DNA from: DASUPK01 sp963724665
GTDB lineage: Bacteria; Actinomycetota; Thermoleophilia; Solirubrobacterales; 70-9
Direction of reading: 5' to 3'
Length of the DNA: 64,000 nt
Assembly: GCA_963724665.1 (NCBI GenBank)
Contig: CAVRVH010000006.1
Span: 1 to 64,000, forward strand
The notes under the pieces are model-generated. The model was not told the DNA's origin. It saw nothing but the letters and a program-made list of their open reading frames with translations, and made no database searches. Shown here one piece after another: positions 51,146 to 62,656 of the stretch; positions within the stretch are counted from its first letter, which is position 1, and each line of letters begins with the position of its first letter. Made by a program: the position numbers and the translations under genes.

Positions 51146-53489
51146 ATGATCGGGACCTACGCCTCGGCGGCGCTGATCTGCGCCGCCTCGCTTTTGCTCG
51201 GCCGCGCGATCCTGGCGGCGAGCGGCCGCGAAGCGCTGGTCGTGGCTGGAGCCGGCTGTCGGGTTCGCCGCGATGATCGCGGTCGCCGGGCTGCTGGTCA
51301 GGCTGCCCGGTCACGGAACGACGGCGACGATCGGCCTGCTCGTGCTGGGCGCCCTCGGCCTGGCCGCGCTGCGGATCCCCTACCGCCTCGACGGCGCCGC
51401 AGCCTCCGGCGCGGCCGTTGCCCTGATGCTGGCGCTGGTGGTCTCGATTCCCTTCGCGATCAGCGGCCGGTGGGGGCTGATCGGGGTCGGCTTCAACAAC
51501 GACCTCGGGCTTCACCTCGCCTGGAGCGAGTGGCTGCGAAGCGGGTTCGGGCCAAGCCCGGATGCCGGCTACCCCCTCGGCCCGCACGGGGTCGCGATCG
51601 CGACAGCGGTCGTTCCCGAAGGTCAGCCTCGGCCAGGCGTTCATCGGCGAGCTGCAGGCGATCACCATCCTCACCGGGCTGACCGCGCTGGGAGCCCTGC
51701 GCGGGATGGGCCGGGTACGGCCGGTGCTGGCGGCGACCCTGGTCGCCGTCCCCTACCTCGCCGCGTCCTACTTCGCGCAGGCCGCCTTCAAGGAGACGGC
51801 CGAGGCCCTGTTCGTGCTCGCCTTCGCGATCGCCCTGCCGGCCGCCTGGCCCTTCTTCGCGCCACCGGGCGAGCGTTTCCGCCGCTTCGCGCCCCTCGGC
51901 GTCGTCGGTGCAGGGATCTTCTTCTCCTACAGCTTCGCCGGGCTGGCCTGGCCGCTGGCGATCGCCGCGCTCTGGAGCCTGACCCTGCCCGCGGCGCGCC
52001 GCGCCCTCGCGCCGCGCTCTCTGCTGCGGCTTCTCACTCGCCCCTCGACCCTGGCCTGGATCGCGATCCTCGCCGTCGCCGCGGCGCTGCTCGCCTTCGT
52101 CGGGCCGTTCGGGTTCGCGAGCGGCTTCGGCAAGGTCGCGGGCACCGGCACCTACGGGCCGGTCTCCCCCGCCGAGGCGCTGGGGGTCTGGCCCGCCGCG
52201 AACTACAGGCTCGATGCCCCGGGGGGCGCCCCGCTCGCCGGTCTCGCCGTGGCGGTGGCGCTGGTCGCGGTCGCCGCCGGGATCGTCTGGTGGGTGAGGC
52301 GCGACGAGCCGGCGGTGCCGATCGCCCTCGGCGCCTGCGCCCTGGTGTACGTGGTCTCGCTGCCGTTCAGCGGCGACTACTCGCAGGCGAAGGCGCTGAT
52401 GATCGGCTCACCGCTGGCGATGCTGATCGCCGCCCGGGCCCTGCTCAGGGCCCGGGCGGCGGCTGGGGCGCCCGGGCGGGGTCCGCCGGCCCGCTGCGGC
52501 TCGGTTGGGCAGCGCTGACCGTCGCTTTTCTGGCCGGGGCCGCCTACTCGACCTTCCTGGTCCTGCGCGATGCTCCGGTCGGTCCCGCGGGGCACGGGGC
52601 CGAGCTGCGCGCCTTCGTCGGAGAGCTGCACGGGGACTCGGTGCTGTTCGCCGGCCAGGACCGCTTCGCCGCTTACGAGCTGCCCGGCACCGACACCGAT
52701 GTTCCCCTGGTCGAGTTCCCCGACCCGGATGTCGTCCAGAGCCCCACCAAGCCGTTCGACACGGGCGACGCCTACAGCCCGATCGACTTCGACTCGTTCA
52801 CCTACGGGACGCTCAACCACCACAGCTTCGTGATCACCGGCTCGGCCGCGTGGAACAGCGCCGCGCCGCGCAACTTCAAGGAGATCGGCAGGACGCCATC
52901 GTTCATCCTCTGGCGCCGCGAGCGCAAGACGCCGCAGGACCGCCAGACCCTGCTCGAGGGAACGGAGCCGGCGGCGCCGGTCGACTGCGCCGCGCCCGAG
53001 ATGCGGATCTTCGTCGCCGGCGGCGGGCGTGCCTCGATCTTCCCGAAGCCGGTGATCGGCCCGAAGGACGGCTGGCGGGAGGGCTCGACGTTCGGCACCG
53101 GCGGGAGCACCTCGCAGACACTGCGTCTCCCCGCGGGTCGCTGGCGGCTCTCCCTCCAGTACTTCTCGCCGGTCGGCCTCACCCTGAGCGCGCCCGGATT
53201 CAGCCAGCATTTCGAGCCGGCCCTCGACGGCCAGCGGCCGAACACGATCAGCCTCTCCAACGCCGGCCAGTACTGGCCGGCGGGGGTGTTCACGACCAGC
53301 CGGGCCGGCCGGTTCCGCTTCACGCTGCGGGCCGACGACCCCAGCACCCTTCAGGAGCTGAGCGGCTACGACGGGGAGGCCGAGGTGGGGCGTCTGGTCG
53401 CCGTGCCGGATCGTCCCCACCGCACCGTGCCGCTGGCCGGCGCCTGCGGGCACTGGCTCGACTACTACCAGGGCCCCGGCGCCCCCTGA
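51146..53489 (+). pseudogene. Large polytopic membrane protein with extracytoplasmic C-terminus, frameshifted
   Basis: About 780 residues. The ATG at 51146 reads MIGTYASAALICAASLLLGR, then frames alternate: MIAVAGLLVRLPGHGTTATI, GLLVLGALGLAALRIPYRL, LALVVSIPFAISGRWGLIGV, FNNDLGLHLAWSEWLRSGFG, YLAASYFAQAAFKETAEALF, FFSYSFAGLAWPLAIAALWS, LPFSGDYSQAKALMIGSPLA. The C-terminal ~330 residues are beta-rich (ELPGTDTDVPLVEFPDPDVV, LRLPAGRWRLSLQYFSPVGL). The plan resembles GT-C type or mannosyltransferase-like membrane proteins with Asp in the first loops (FNNDLGLH), but I cannot assign a family. Indels near 51265, 51620 and 52495. Confidence 0.65.
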
Positions 53490-53509
53490 GCGCCGCACCC
53501 GGCGGCCGC

Positions 53510-54184
53510 TCAGGAGCCGGGGAGCCCCTCGCGCAGGTCCTCCACCGCCCAGTCCGCACCCGCCTCGGATAGCTGGGCGACGCTGTAGGCGCCGGTGGCG
53601 ACTCCGACCACCCTGATCCCCGCCCCGTGGCCGGCGTCGACATCCCGTGGGGTGTCGCCGATCGCGATCGCGGAGGAGATATCGACCGTGTCGCCGGAGA
53701 CCGTCTCGGCGCGCTGCAGTGCCCGCTTGGTCAGCTCGGTGCGCGAGCGCGAGTCGGAGCCGTATCCGCCGAAGCTGAAGAAGCGGTTGAGCCCGGCACG
53801 CGAGAGCTTGATGTGGGCGGCCGCCTCGACGTTCCCCGTAACCAGGCCGAGCAGGGTCCCGCCATCAATCAGCTCGGTCAGGGTCTCCTCGATCCCCGGC
53901 ATCACCCGGTAGCCGTCGGACTCGCGGATCGTGTCGTGGAGGTGGTAGAGGTAGCCGGCGACCACCCGGGCCCGCTCGGCGGTCGTCGCCTCGCGCCCGA
54001 TCACCTCCTTGAAGATGATCTCGGTGATCTCGGGGTCGGTCATCCCGGCGTCGGTGTGCTCGGCGACGTCTGCGTCGATCCCGTGCTGCTCGCGGAAGGC
54101 CCGCTGCCAGGCGGCGGCCCCCGCTCCGCCGGTGACCAGGATGGTGCCGTCGATGTCGAAGAGGACCGCCCCGCCGCGGTCACA
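53510..54184 (-). CDS. HAD-superfamily phosphatase (PGP-like)
   Basis: About 220 residues. Motif I VLFDIDGTILVTGGAGAAAW (nucleophile Asp), cap domain FREQHGIDADVAEHTDAGMT, motif II LLGLVTGNVEAAAHIKL, motif III Lys region TELTKRALQRA, motif IV AIAIGDTPRDVDAGHGAGIR. Phosphoglycolate-phosphatase type. No start codon is found at its head: the frame is open into cydB without a stop, so the start is unknown and the first residues given (CDRGGAVLF) may belong to either protein. Confidence 0.85.
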   Translation of the reverse strand, partial: CDRGGAVLFDIDGTILVTGGAGAAAWQRAFREQHGIDADVAEHTDAGMTDPEITEIIFKEVIGREATTAERARVVAGYLYHLHDTIRESDGYRVMPGIEETLTELIDGGTLLGLVTGNVEAAAHIKLSRAGLNRFFSFGGYGSDSRSRTELTKRALQRAETVSGDTVDISSAIAIGDTPRDVDAGHGAGIRVVGVATGAYSVAQLSEAGADWAVEDLREGLPGS

Positions 54185-55207
54185 CCGACGGGTGATCCCC
54201 TCGACGATGTCGCGCTGGCTGAGGACGTAGAGAAGGGCGAGCGAGGGAAGCACGACCACGGCTGCTATCCGGAAGACGACCAGGACTGTGGTCAGGGTCG
54301 GCCCGGGGGCGGCGGCGTCGCTGATCTTGAGGCTGGTCGGCAGCAGGTAGGGGAACTGGGCGACGCCCCATCCCCAGATCACCGCGACCACGGTCGCGCC
54401 GGCGAGCGGGCCGGATCCAGCGGTGTTCGCGCCGGACAGCAGCACGAGCACGGCGAGGCCGCAGACGGCCGAGAGGATCACCAGCGGCAGCGCTTCGGAG
54501 CTCGTCAGCCCGTCGTAGTACGTAGCGGCCGTTCTCGTGCAGATCGCGACCAGCCCCGCGGCCGCGCGCCAGCCCCTGCGACCGACCGACGCCGCGATCG
54601 CGCGCGCGGGCGAAGTAGCGCTCAAGGTCTGCCGTCCCGGCCCTGCGGCGTCACCGATCAGCAAGCACCGCCGCCAGATAGGCGCAGGTGGCGACGAACA
54701 CGACGCCGAAGAAGAGCGGCGCCGGGCTGCAGCCAGCTCGAGATCGGGTCGCCGTCGCCCTGCAGCCGGGACACGGCCGGTGGCGATCGCGCCGGCCACG
54801 GTCCCCATGAAGAACGGGGTCAGCACCGACGAGAGGGCGAAGGTGGCGCCGGCCGCGCGTCGGCCGGCCGAGGCCCTCGATCTCCTTGCGGAAGGCGAAT
54901 CCGGCGCCGCGCAGGACGATCCCGACGCGCGGCCAGAGCCAGGGGGATGTAGAGGGTGGTCATGATCGCCCCGAACGCCTTCGGGAAAGCCGTCCAGAGG
55001 ACGACGAGGATGAAGATCAGCCAGACGTGGTTGGCCTCCCAGACCGGGGTCAGGGAGCGCTGGATCAGCGCCCGCGGCCGCTCGCCCCTCTCCGCGCTCC
55101 CCGGCGAGCAGATCCCAGAAGCCGCCGCCGAAGTCGGCGCCGCCGAAGAGCGCGTAGGCGGTCACGCCGACCCAGAGGATGCCGGCGGCGATGTCGGCCT
55201 TGCTCAT
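54185..55207 (-). pseudogene. cydB: Cytochrome bd oxidase subunit II, frameshifted
   Basis: Begins MSKADIAAGILWVGVTAYAL, FGGADFGGGFWDLLAGERG (conserved Gly-rich first helix end). The centre is scrambled by indels near 55090, 54860, 54720 and 54600; after them VILSAVCGLAVLVLLSGANT, VIWGWGVAQFPYLLPTSLKI (conserved), LTTVLVVFRIAAVVVLPSLA, LLYVLSQRDIVEG. It pairs with CydA to reduce O2 with quinol. Its ATG overlaps the cydA stop (ATGA). The stop at its end is missing in this sequence. Confidence 0.88.
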
Positions 55208-56616
55208 CTGCCCGCCTCCGCGACCTCTCGCCGGGCGGCCCGTAGGGGGTGCCGCCCTCGTCCTCTCCGGTGCGCCCTCGCGCCAGCGCCGCGCCATCCG
55301 GCGGAGGATCAGGATCGCGGTCGTCCCGAGGGCGGCGTAGAGGACGAGCACCGCCGACGAAGCTGTACCAGACGCCCGTTGGCCGGGGTGACCGCGTCGG
55401 CGGTGCGCATGATAGCCCTGGACGATCCACGGCTGGCGCCCGACCTCGGTGACGATCCAGCCGCGCCCAGAGGGTCAGCACGGCGGCGACGCCGCAAATC
55501 GAGACGACCCGCAGGAACCAGACGGTCTTCGGGATGTCGCGCTTTCGCCACCAGACGAAGGCGAGCCAGGCGCCGAGGGCGATGAAGGCCGAGCCGATCC
55601 CGACCATGAAGTCGAAGGACGAGGTGCAGCAGGGTGTTGGCGGGCGGGCGGTTCTTCGGCGGGAAGGCGTCGAGCCCGGTGACCTTGGTGTTGGTGCTGA
55701 AGCCGACGAGGAAGGAGTCGAGGCCGGGAATCCCGATGCCGCCCTTGACCCCGGTCGAGGTGCAGCGGCCGCCGATGTACTCGGTCTCGTCGCGGCCGGT
55801 CTTCTGGATGCACTCCATCCCGGCGAACTTGGCCGGCTGGTTGTCGGCGACCTCCCTCGCCGCGGTGTCGCCGACCAGGAACTGGACCGGCGAGGCGGCC
55901 AAGGCGACGGTCAGCGGGATCAGCAGCCCGAGCCGGTGGTGGCGGTCGCGCCGGCCCTTCAGCATCCCGACCGCGTAGACCGAGGCGACCAGCATCCCGG
56001 TGACGATGTAGGCGGCGAGGATCATGTGCGGGACCTCGTAGCCGGTCGCCGGGTTGAGCAGGATCTTCACCGGGTCGGTGTCGATGACCTTGCCGGCGGC
56101 GTCGAGGGTGAAGCCCTGCGGCTGGTTCATCCAGGAGTTGACGGCGACGACCGAGAAGGCCCCGCCGATCCCGGTCATGAACGATCGGCACCCCGGTCCA
56201 GAAGTGCGCCCAGCCGGCTGAGCCGCTTCCAGCCGTAGATGTAGATCGCGAGGAAGATCGCCTCGGTGAAGAAGAAGATCCCCTCGATCGCGAAGGCGAC
56301 CCCGAACACGCTGCCGAAGCGCTCCATGAACGTCCGGCCAGAGCAGGCCGAACTCGAACGAGCAGGACGGTGCCCGGTGACCGCCCCGACGGCGAAGGTC
56401 ACCGCCATCACCTTCGACCAGCGCCGCGCCAGCTCGAGCGCGTCGGCGTCGTTCGCGCTTCAGCCCGATGTAGTTGGCGATCAGGATGATCGCCGGGAAG
56501 GCGACCCCGAGGCAGGAGAGGACGATGTGGAAGGCGAGCGTGAACGCCATCTGCTCGCGCGCCGCCAACAGGTTCGACGCTTCGGCGAGCGGAAGGGCGT
56601 TGAGCGCGAAGCTCAT
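55204..56616 (-). pseudogene. cydA: Cytochrome bd oxidase subunit I, frameshifted
   Basis: About 465 residues. MSFALNALPLAEASNLLAAR, EQMAFTLAFHIVLSCLGVAF (heme b595 His), FEFGLLWPDVHG (haem-ligand region) with indels near 56440-56190, then GIGGAFSVVAVNSWMNQPQG (Q-loop and conserved NSWMN), ILAAYIVTGMLVASVYAVGM, DNQPAKFAGMECIQKTG (GRDETEYIGGRC region; Q-loop), FDFMVGIGSAFIALGAWLAF, GWIVTEVGRQPWIVQG, and the end TPYGPPGEVAEAGR-stop. The QPWIVQG and NSWMNxPxG signatures are decisive. Upstream ndh ends four nt before. Confidence 0.92.
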
Positions 56617-56619
56617 TCC

Positions 56620-57968
56620 TTAGATCTTGCTCCCCGGCAGGGACGGATCTGCACGTTGTGAATTGCCGCCTCCGCCGGGGGTGGGAAGCTCCCCCTCGAT
56701 CACCCGCTCGTCGAGATTGCCCGAACGGGCGCTGATCCACCTCCCGAGCACGCCGAGGCGGTGACCGGGCGCGCCGCCCAGGTAGTAGAGATGGACGCTG
56801 AGGTACATGTAGAAGGCGATGCGACCCGATATCTGCCGGCCACGGACCTCGCAGACCGCCTTGCCGCGCCCGATCACCGCCAGGGCGCCCTTGTCGAGAT
56901 AGTGGAACGGGGTCGAGGCGCCCGGATCGCCGGACTTGATCGCCTTGGCAACGTGGCGCGCCTGCTGGATCGCGACCGTCGCCAGGCCGGGAAGCGGCTT
57001 GCCATCCGGCCCTGGGTGATTCGCCATGTCGCCGATCACCGAGATCTCCGGTCGGCCCGGAAGCGCGCAGTCCTCCCCCACCTCGATTCGGCCCGCCCGG
57101 TCGGCCTTGGCGCCCGGTGGCGTCAACCAATATCCCCGCAAGTCCGGTGGCGCGGACCCCCGCTGCCCAGATCACGGTTCGGGCGGGGATCCGCTCGGTC
57201 GATCCGCCCAGCTCGATTTCGATCCCGCGCTCGTCGATCGACGTCGCTTTCGCCCCCTCTCGAACGGTCACGCCGAGCCCGGCGAGACCCTTCGCCGCCT
57301 TTGCCGAGAGCGACTCGCTGAAGGCGGTGAGGACGCGGTCGCCGGCGTCGACGAGGATCACCCTGGCCCTGCTGGTGTCGATTCGCTTGAAGTCGCGCTC
57401 CAGCGTATGACGGGCGAGGATCCCGAGCTGGCCGCTGATCTCGACGCCGGTGGCCCCGCCGCCGACGATCACGAATGTCAGCCACTCGTCTCGCTCAGCC
57501 TGAGTTGTGGCCCGCTCGGCCTGCTCGAAGGCGCCGAAGACCCGGTCACGGAGGGCGACCGCATCATCGAGCGTCTTCAGCCCGAAGGTGACCTCCGCCC
57601 ATTCGTCGCGCCCGAAGTAGGAGGTCTCGGCCCCGCCGGCGAGGATCAGGCTGTCGTAGTCGAGTTGTTCCCCGGTGTCGAGCGCGACCTGGCGGCGCTC
57701 CGCGTCGATGCCGGTGACCTCGGCCATCAACACCGTCGTGTTCGCCTGCTTCCTCAGCATCGCTCCGGATCGGAGTGGCGCACTCTCCCTCCGAGAGCGC
57801 ACCGAGTGCGACCTGGTAGAGCAGCGGCTGGAACAGCTGGTGGTTGGTGCGGTCCACCAGAGTCAGGTCGAGCTCGGCTCTCCCCAGCTTGCGAGCCGCG
57901 GCGAGGCCGCCGAACCCGCCACCGACGATTACGACCTTGCGCCGCCCACCCTGGCGGTCAGGCGTCAC
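56620..57968 (-). pseudogene. ndh: Type II NADH:quinone dehydrogenase, frameshifted
   Basis: About 445 residues. FAD site KVVIVGGGFGGLAAARKLGR, VDRTNHQLFQPLLYQVALGA, then frame change near 57770 to QANTTVLMAEVTGIDAERRQ, LDYDSLILAGGAETSYFG, second dinucleotide site FVIVGGGATGVEISGQLG, VIWAAGVRATGLAGIL, frame change near 57130 to PEISVIGDMANHPGPDGKPL, AIQQARHVAKAIKSG and the C-terminal membrane-anchoring helix GRIAFYMYLSVHLYYLGGAP. It feeds quinol to cytochrome bd encoded directly downstream. Start overlaps the GMC stop. Confidence 0.93.
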
Positions 57969-59543
57969 CGTTCGCCTCTTCGGAAGCCGATGCCCCGAGG
58001 CGCTCGAGCAGGTGGTCGCCGACGCGCAACCCGTTTGCCATCGCGGTCAGCCCCGGGTTCACGGCGCCGATGCTGGGGAAGAAGCTGGTGTCGACGACGT
58101 AGAGGTTGTCCAGCTCGTGGGCCTTGCAGTTCGGGGTCGAGCACCGAGTCGGCGGGGTCGGTGCCGAAGCGGCAGGTCCCGGTCTGATGCGCGACCCCCG
58201 CCACCGGGATCTCGTTCTTCAGGTAGGCGTGATGTGGGAGAAGGTGGCCCTCGTGCATGCCGATATGGCCGAGCATTGACTTGAGCTTGTCGTAGAGCTC
58301 CTTCTTCGGCTTCTCGTTGGAGTAGGTGTAGCTCAGCTTCACGCGTCCGTCGTCGGTCAGCGTGACGCGGTTGTCGGGCTTCGGCAGATCCTCCGTCGAG
58401 AGCCAGAAGTCGACGGCGTGGGCAGCAATCGTCTCGAGCGACCAATTCGGAGCGAACTTCGTCTCTCCCGGCTTCTCGCCGCGGAACATCGGCGCCTGGG
58501 ACTTGCCGACCATCTGGATGTTGCCGAGCGGGTGATCGAACTCCTCACCGGCGAAGTAGAAGTCATTGAGCCCGAGCGTCTTCTGGAAGACGGTCGGGTT
58601 CGGCTCCTTCGACAGGGCCAGGACGGCCTGGCTGTTGTGGAACATGTAGTTGCGGCCCACCTGGTCGGAACCGTTCGCCAGGCCATTCGGATGCTTGTCG
58701 GTGGCGGAGGCGAGCAGCAGCTTGGCGGAGTTGGCCGCACCGCAGGAGACCGCGACGATGTCGGCTGAGTAGGTCTCCCGCTCGCCGTCGCGCTCGACCA
58801 CGACCTCCGTGACCGTCTCACCACCGGCGTCGGTGTTGAGGGCGACCGCCTCTGAGTTCGTCAGCAGCGTGACGTTCGCGTGCTCGAGCGCGGGCCGCAC
58901 CGCGATCACCTCGGCGTCAGACTTCGCGTGCACGAGGCAGGGAAAGCCATCGCAGTCGTTGCAGCGAACGCAGGTGCTGTAGGGCATGTTGCCCTCGTTC
59001 AGCATCACCCCGCAGGGAGCGTGGAAGGGCCGGTAGCCGGCGGCGGCGAGATCGTCCGAGAGCTGCTGGATGCGCGGCTCGTGGGAGACGGCGGGGAAGC
59101 GGATAGGGAGCGCTTGCCGGAGGCTCCGTGGGGTCCTCGCCTCGAGCACCGTGCACCTGGTAGAGCTCCTCCGCCTGCGTGTAGTAGGGCTCCATCTCGT
59201 CGTAGGAGATGGGCCAGGCCGGCGAGACGCCATCCTCGTACTGGATCTCGCCGAAGTCCTCGGCGCGCAGGCGGTAGAGCGCCGCGCCGAACATCTTGGT
59301 CGCGCCGCCGACGAAGTAGTGCACCTGCGGGGCGAACTCCTTGTCCTTCGCGTCGTACCAGGTGTCCTCCGACTGGTAGCGGCCGTCGACGAAGACGTCC
59401 TCGGCCCGCCAGTTCTGCGGCTCGCGGGTCAGGAAGTCCCCTCGCTCCAGCAGAAGGATCTTCTTGCCGGAGCGGGCGAGCCGGTGGACGAGCGTCCCTC
59501 CGCCGGCCCCGCTGCCGATCACGATCACGTCGTAGTCGCTCAT
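57965..59543 (-). pseudogene. GMC-family oxidoreductase, frameshifted
   Basis: About 525 residues. The FAD motif MSDYDVIVIGSGAGGGTLVH, ILLLERGDFLTREPQNWRAE, VHYFVGGATKMFGAALYRLR, SYDEMEPYYTQAEELYQVHG, then after an indel near 59090 CGVMLNEGNMPYSTCVRCND, CDGFPCLVHAKSDAEV, SCGAANSAKLLLASATDKHP. After another indel near 58140: NLYVVDTSFFPSIGAVNPGL (catalytic His/Asn region). The CxRCxxCDGFPC Cys cluster may bind a metal or Fe-S site. It probably oxidises an alcohol or sugar using FAD; the substrate is unknown. Confidence 0.9.
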
Positions 59544-59554
59544 GCTGATACTCG

Positions 59555-60190
59555 TCAAGCCGCTCGCGCGAGGATGATCCGCGCCGCCGGCCTCGATCAA
59601 AGCGAGGTGGGAGAAGGCCTGGGGGAAGTTCCCGAGGTGGCGGCCGGTGTCGGTGTCAAACTCCTCCGCATAGAGGCCGAGCGGCGAGTCGATGCGGAGC
59701 AGCCGGTCCATCAGGTCGCGGGCGCGCTGCTGCTCGCCGATGATCGCCAGACCCGAGACGAGCCAGAAGGAGCAGATCAGGAAGCTGCCCTCCTTGCCCG
59801 AGAGCCCGTCGTCGGTCTGGCCGGTGACGTAGCGGAGCACGAAGCCGTCCTCGGTGAGGTCATCGGCGATCGCCAGCACACTCTTCTTCAACACCTCGTC
59901 ATCGCCCGGCAGGAAGCCGAAGAGTGCCGCCAGCAGGGTGGAGGCGTCGAGCGCATCGGTGTCGTAGTGCTGGCGGAGGACGCCGTCGCGGACGCCGTTG
60001 TCGAGGATGTCCTTGTGGATCTCGTCCGCGGTCGCCCTCCACTCGGCCTGCAGATCGGAGTCGCCTCGGATCTCCGCGAGCTGCGAGGCCCGGTCCATGG
60101 CGACCCAGCACATCAGCTTGGAGGAGACATAGTGCTGGGGCTTGCCGCGCGCCTCCCAGATCCGCTCTTCCGCTTCGCGGGACTCATGAT
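59555..60190 (-). pseudogene. C-terminal remnant of a GH15-type glucoamylase/trehalase
   Basis: About 210 residues: ERIWEARGKPQHYVSSKLMC, WVAMDRASQLAEIRGDSDLQ, FGFLPGDDEVLKKSVLAIAD, RYVTGQTDDGLSGKEGSFLI, CSFWLVSGLAIIGEQQRARD, GNFPQAFSHLALIEA. This is the second half of the (alpha/alpha)6 barrel with the catalytic Glu region EGSFLICSFW. The first ~390 residues are absent; the homology begins at the zwf stop, so a deletion or misassembly removed them. The end reads into the GMC start unless one base is removed (AARIILARAA-stop at 59555). Confidence 0.8.
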
Positions 60191-61602
60191 CCGGTCCACG
60201 GCTCGTGCCACCCGCCGAAGTCCCTCACCAGCCGGTCGGCGGCCTTTGGTCCCCAGGTGCCGGGCTTGTACGGGTGGACCCTCGGGGGCTTCTCGAGCAG
60301 GGGGCCACAGATTCGCCAGGTTTCCTCGATGTTGTCCTGCCGGGTGAAGCGCGTGCTGTTGCCGACCATCGCGGCGTGCAAAAGGACCTCGTATGGGGTC
60401 GGGCCCTCGCCGCCCTCCTGGGCGAACTCCATGTCGAGGTTGATCTGCTCGGGTCTGGTTTCGTCACTGCGCTGTGCGTCGACCAGCAGACGAATCCCGG
60501 TGGTCGGGTGGAGCCTGACGACGAGCTGGTCGGGCTCGGGGCGCCGCCGGGGGTGCGCGGTGAAGCCGAGGCGCGGCGGCTCCTTGAAGATCAGCCTCAG
60601 CTCCCACTGCTCCACCGGGAGTTCCTTCCCCGTCCGGATGAAGAACGGGATTCCGCTCCAGCGCCAGTTGTCGATCTCGAAGCGCATCGCCGCAAAGGTC
60701 TCCGTCTTCGAGTCCTTCGCGACCCCTTTGATCTTCCGGTAGCCCTCGTACTGCCCTCGCACGTACTGTTCGGGTCGGCTTTCGGCATCGCTGAGAAGAC
60801 GCCGAACATCGCATCCTTCAGCGCCCGGGCGTGGCGGCCGGCGGGTGGCTCCATCGCAGCCGCCGCAACCACCTGCATCAGGTGGTTGACCACCACGTCT
60901 CGGACGGCGCCAACGGGGTCGTAGAAGCTGCCACGGTCGGAGACTCCGAAGTCCTCCGCCATCGTGATCTGGACGCAGGCGACGCTGTTGCGATTCCAGA
61001 CGGGCTCGAACATCGCGTTCGCGAAACGCAGGTAGAGGATCTCGGCGAGCCCCATCACGCCGAGGAAGTGGTCGATGCGGTAGAGCTGGTCCTCGCGGAT
61101 GTATTGGTGGATCTCGGCGGCAAGCTCGCGGGCGGAGGCGAGGTCGTGGCCGAAGGGCTTCTCGACCACCACCCTGGCGTTCTTGGTGAGACCGGCTTCG
61201 GAGAGCCCCTTGATCGTCATGCCGAACAGCGACGGCGGAATCTCCAGGTAGAAAACCGGGCTCCTGGCTCCCTTGATGTGGGCGGCGAGGCGCTCGTATG
61301 TGTCGGCCTCCGCGAAGTCGCCTTGGACGTAGGAGAAGCGCTTGGCGAGCCGGTTGAAGACTTTCGGGTTTGGCTTCTTGCCCGGACGAGGTCTCGATCG
61401 CCTTGCGGGCGTGTTCCTTGAGGTCCTCCTCCGACCAGTCGTCGAAGGCGACACCGACGATCGGGCAGTCGAGCAGTCCCCGCTGCTCCAGCCGGTACAG
61501 CGAGTTGAAGGTCATCACCTTGGCGAGGTCGCCGGTGATCCCGAAGATGACTAGGACGTCTGCGGGTTTCGGCCGCGTGTCGTTGGCGGATGTGGTCATC
61601 GT
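60184..61602 (-). pseudogene. zwf: Glucose-6-phosphate 1-dehydrogenase, frameshifted
   Basis: About 470 residues. NADP site PADVLVIFGITGDLAKVMTF, NSLYRLEQRGLL, FSYVQGDFAEADTYERL, VVVEKPFGHDLASARELAAE, the active-site motif YRIDHFLGVMGLAEILYLRF, NRNSVACVQITMAEDFGVSD, DVVVNHLMQVVAAAAMEPPA, YVRGQYEGY, IPFFIRTGKELPVEQWELRL, YEVLLHAAMVGNSTRFTRQD, and the end RLVRDFGGWHEPW. Indels near 61380 and 60775. First step of the oxidative pentose phosphate route. The ATG at 61602 fits the domain start. Confidence 0.95.
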
Positions 61603-61724
61603 GACTCGGACCTTCCGGTCGCCGTTCGCGTCCCGCTCCATCGCGCGGCGCATTCCGGCAGGCCGTGTTCCGCCCATCCTATTCCCAAACCGAGCAAGCT
61701 TCGCCACAAGCCCGCTCACGACCA

Positions 61725-62551
61725 TCAGTCTGCCGACCCTAGCTGACCTTCGTACGGCCCGCGTCCGGTCATGCAGGCCGCGCCGCAGCGCGCCCCGAGC
61801 GCGACCGCCTCTTGAGGCGAACGGCCGTCACCGAGACCGAACGTAAGCCCGGCAGCAAACGTGTCACCCGCCCCATAGGCGTCCACGGGGGGACCCGGCG
61901 GGGGCGCCGCTGCCCAATGGCTCTCCTTGCCGTTGGACGCCACCAGGCAGCCACCCGCGGCACCGGCGGTGCGAGCGACGAGCAGGGGCGGCGGGTCGAT
62001 TCGGCCGGGCTCGTAACGTTCGCCCTCGTCCTTTGCGCTCGAGACCAGTGCGTCGAGCTGAGCCCGGCTTTCGCGAGCGGTGCGATCGCGCGCACCGTCG
62101 CGACCAGCTTGCGCGCGGCCCGCGCCCGCCGCACGGCGGCTGAATCGCCTGCTGTGAAGTAGACAGCATCCGTGCCGTTGAGCTCTGCCCAAGGGAGGGG
62201 GTCGTCGCCGTCAGGCCCCACCCGTTCGCCCATCACGGTGATAGTGCGCTCGGCATCCGCGTCCACGTGGACGAATGCTCGTCGCTGCGGCTCTGAGCGC
62301 CACGCCGCCTCGACGCGAACGCCCAGTCGCTCCAGGTCTTGCTTCGCCCGGTGCCCGAGGGCGTCATCCCCAAGCGCCGTGATGAAGAGGCACTCGCCCG
62401 CGAGGCGCGCCAGCTGCACCGCGGCGACCGCTCCGCCCCCCGCCGGCTCCTCCCAGACCTCGGACGCGTGCACGATCTCGCCGGGCGCCGGCACTTTCTC
62501 GACGCGGGCCAACTGGATCCACTCCACGTGGCCGACGACGGCGACTCGCAT
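61725..62551 (-). pseudogene. PfkB-family carbohydrate kinase, frameshifted
   Basis: About 275 residues. MRVAVVGHVEWIQLARVEKV, PAPGEIVHASEVWEEPAGGG, AVAAVQLARLAGECLFITAL (GDDALGHRAKQDLERLGV), AELNGTDAVYFTAGDS, and after an indel near 62060 QLDALVSSAKDEGERYEPGR, HWAAAPPPGPPVDAYGAGDT (FAAGLTFGLGDG follows), ACMTGRGPYEGQL. The C-terminal DTFAAG has the catalytic Asp of ribokinase-type enzymes. The substrate is probably a sugar. Upstream of zwf on the same strand. Confidence 0.9.
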
Positions 62552-62656
62552 CGGTGGTTAGTCTTCCACGGCGCTGAATCGGCATTCGACCCGACCTGCG
62601 CTTCGAGCCCCCCAATCGCGTCGCCCAGGAGCCTCGGGCGAGCTAGGCTAGCCCAG

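Noticed and set aside
58917..60113. Fusion of a GH15 domain with the GMC oxidoreductase
   Set aside because: Removing one base gives a natural GH15 end (ILARAA-stop) before the GMC start, so read-through is best explained by an indel.
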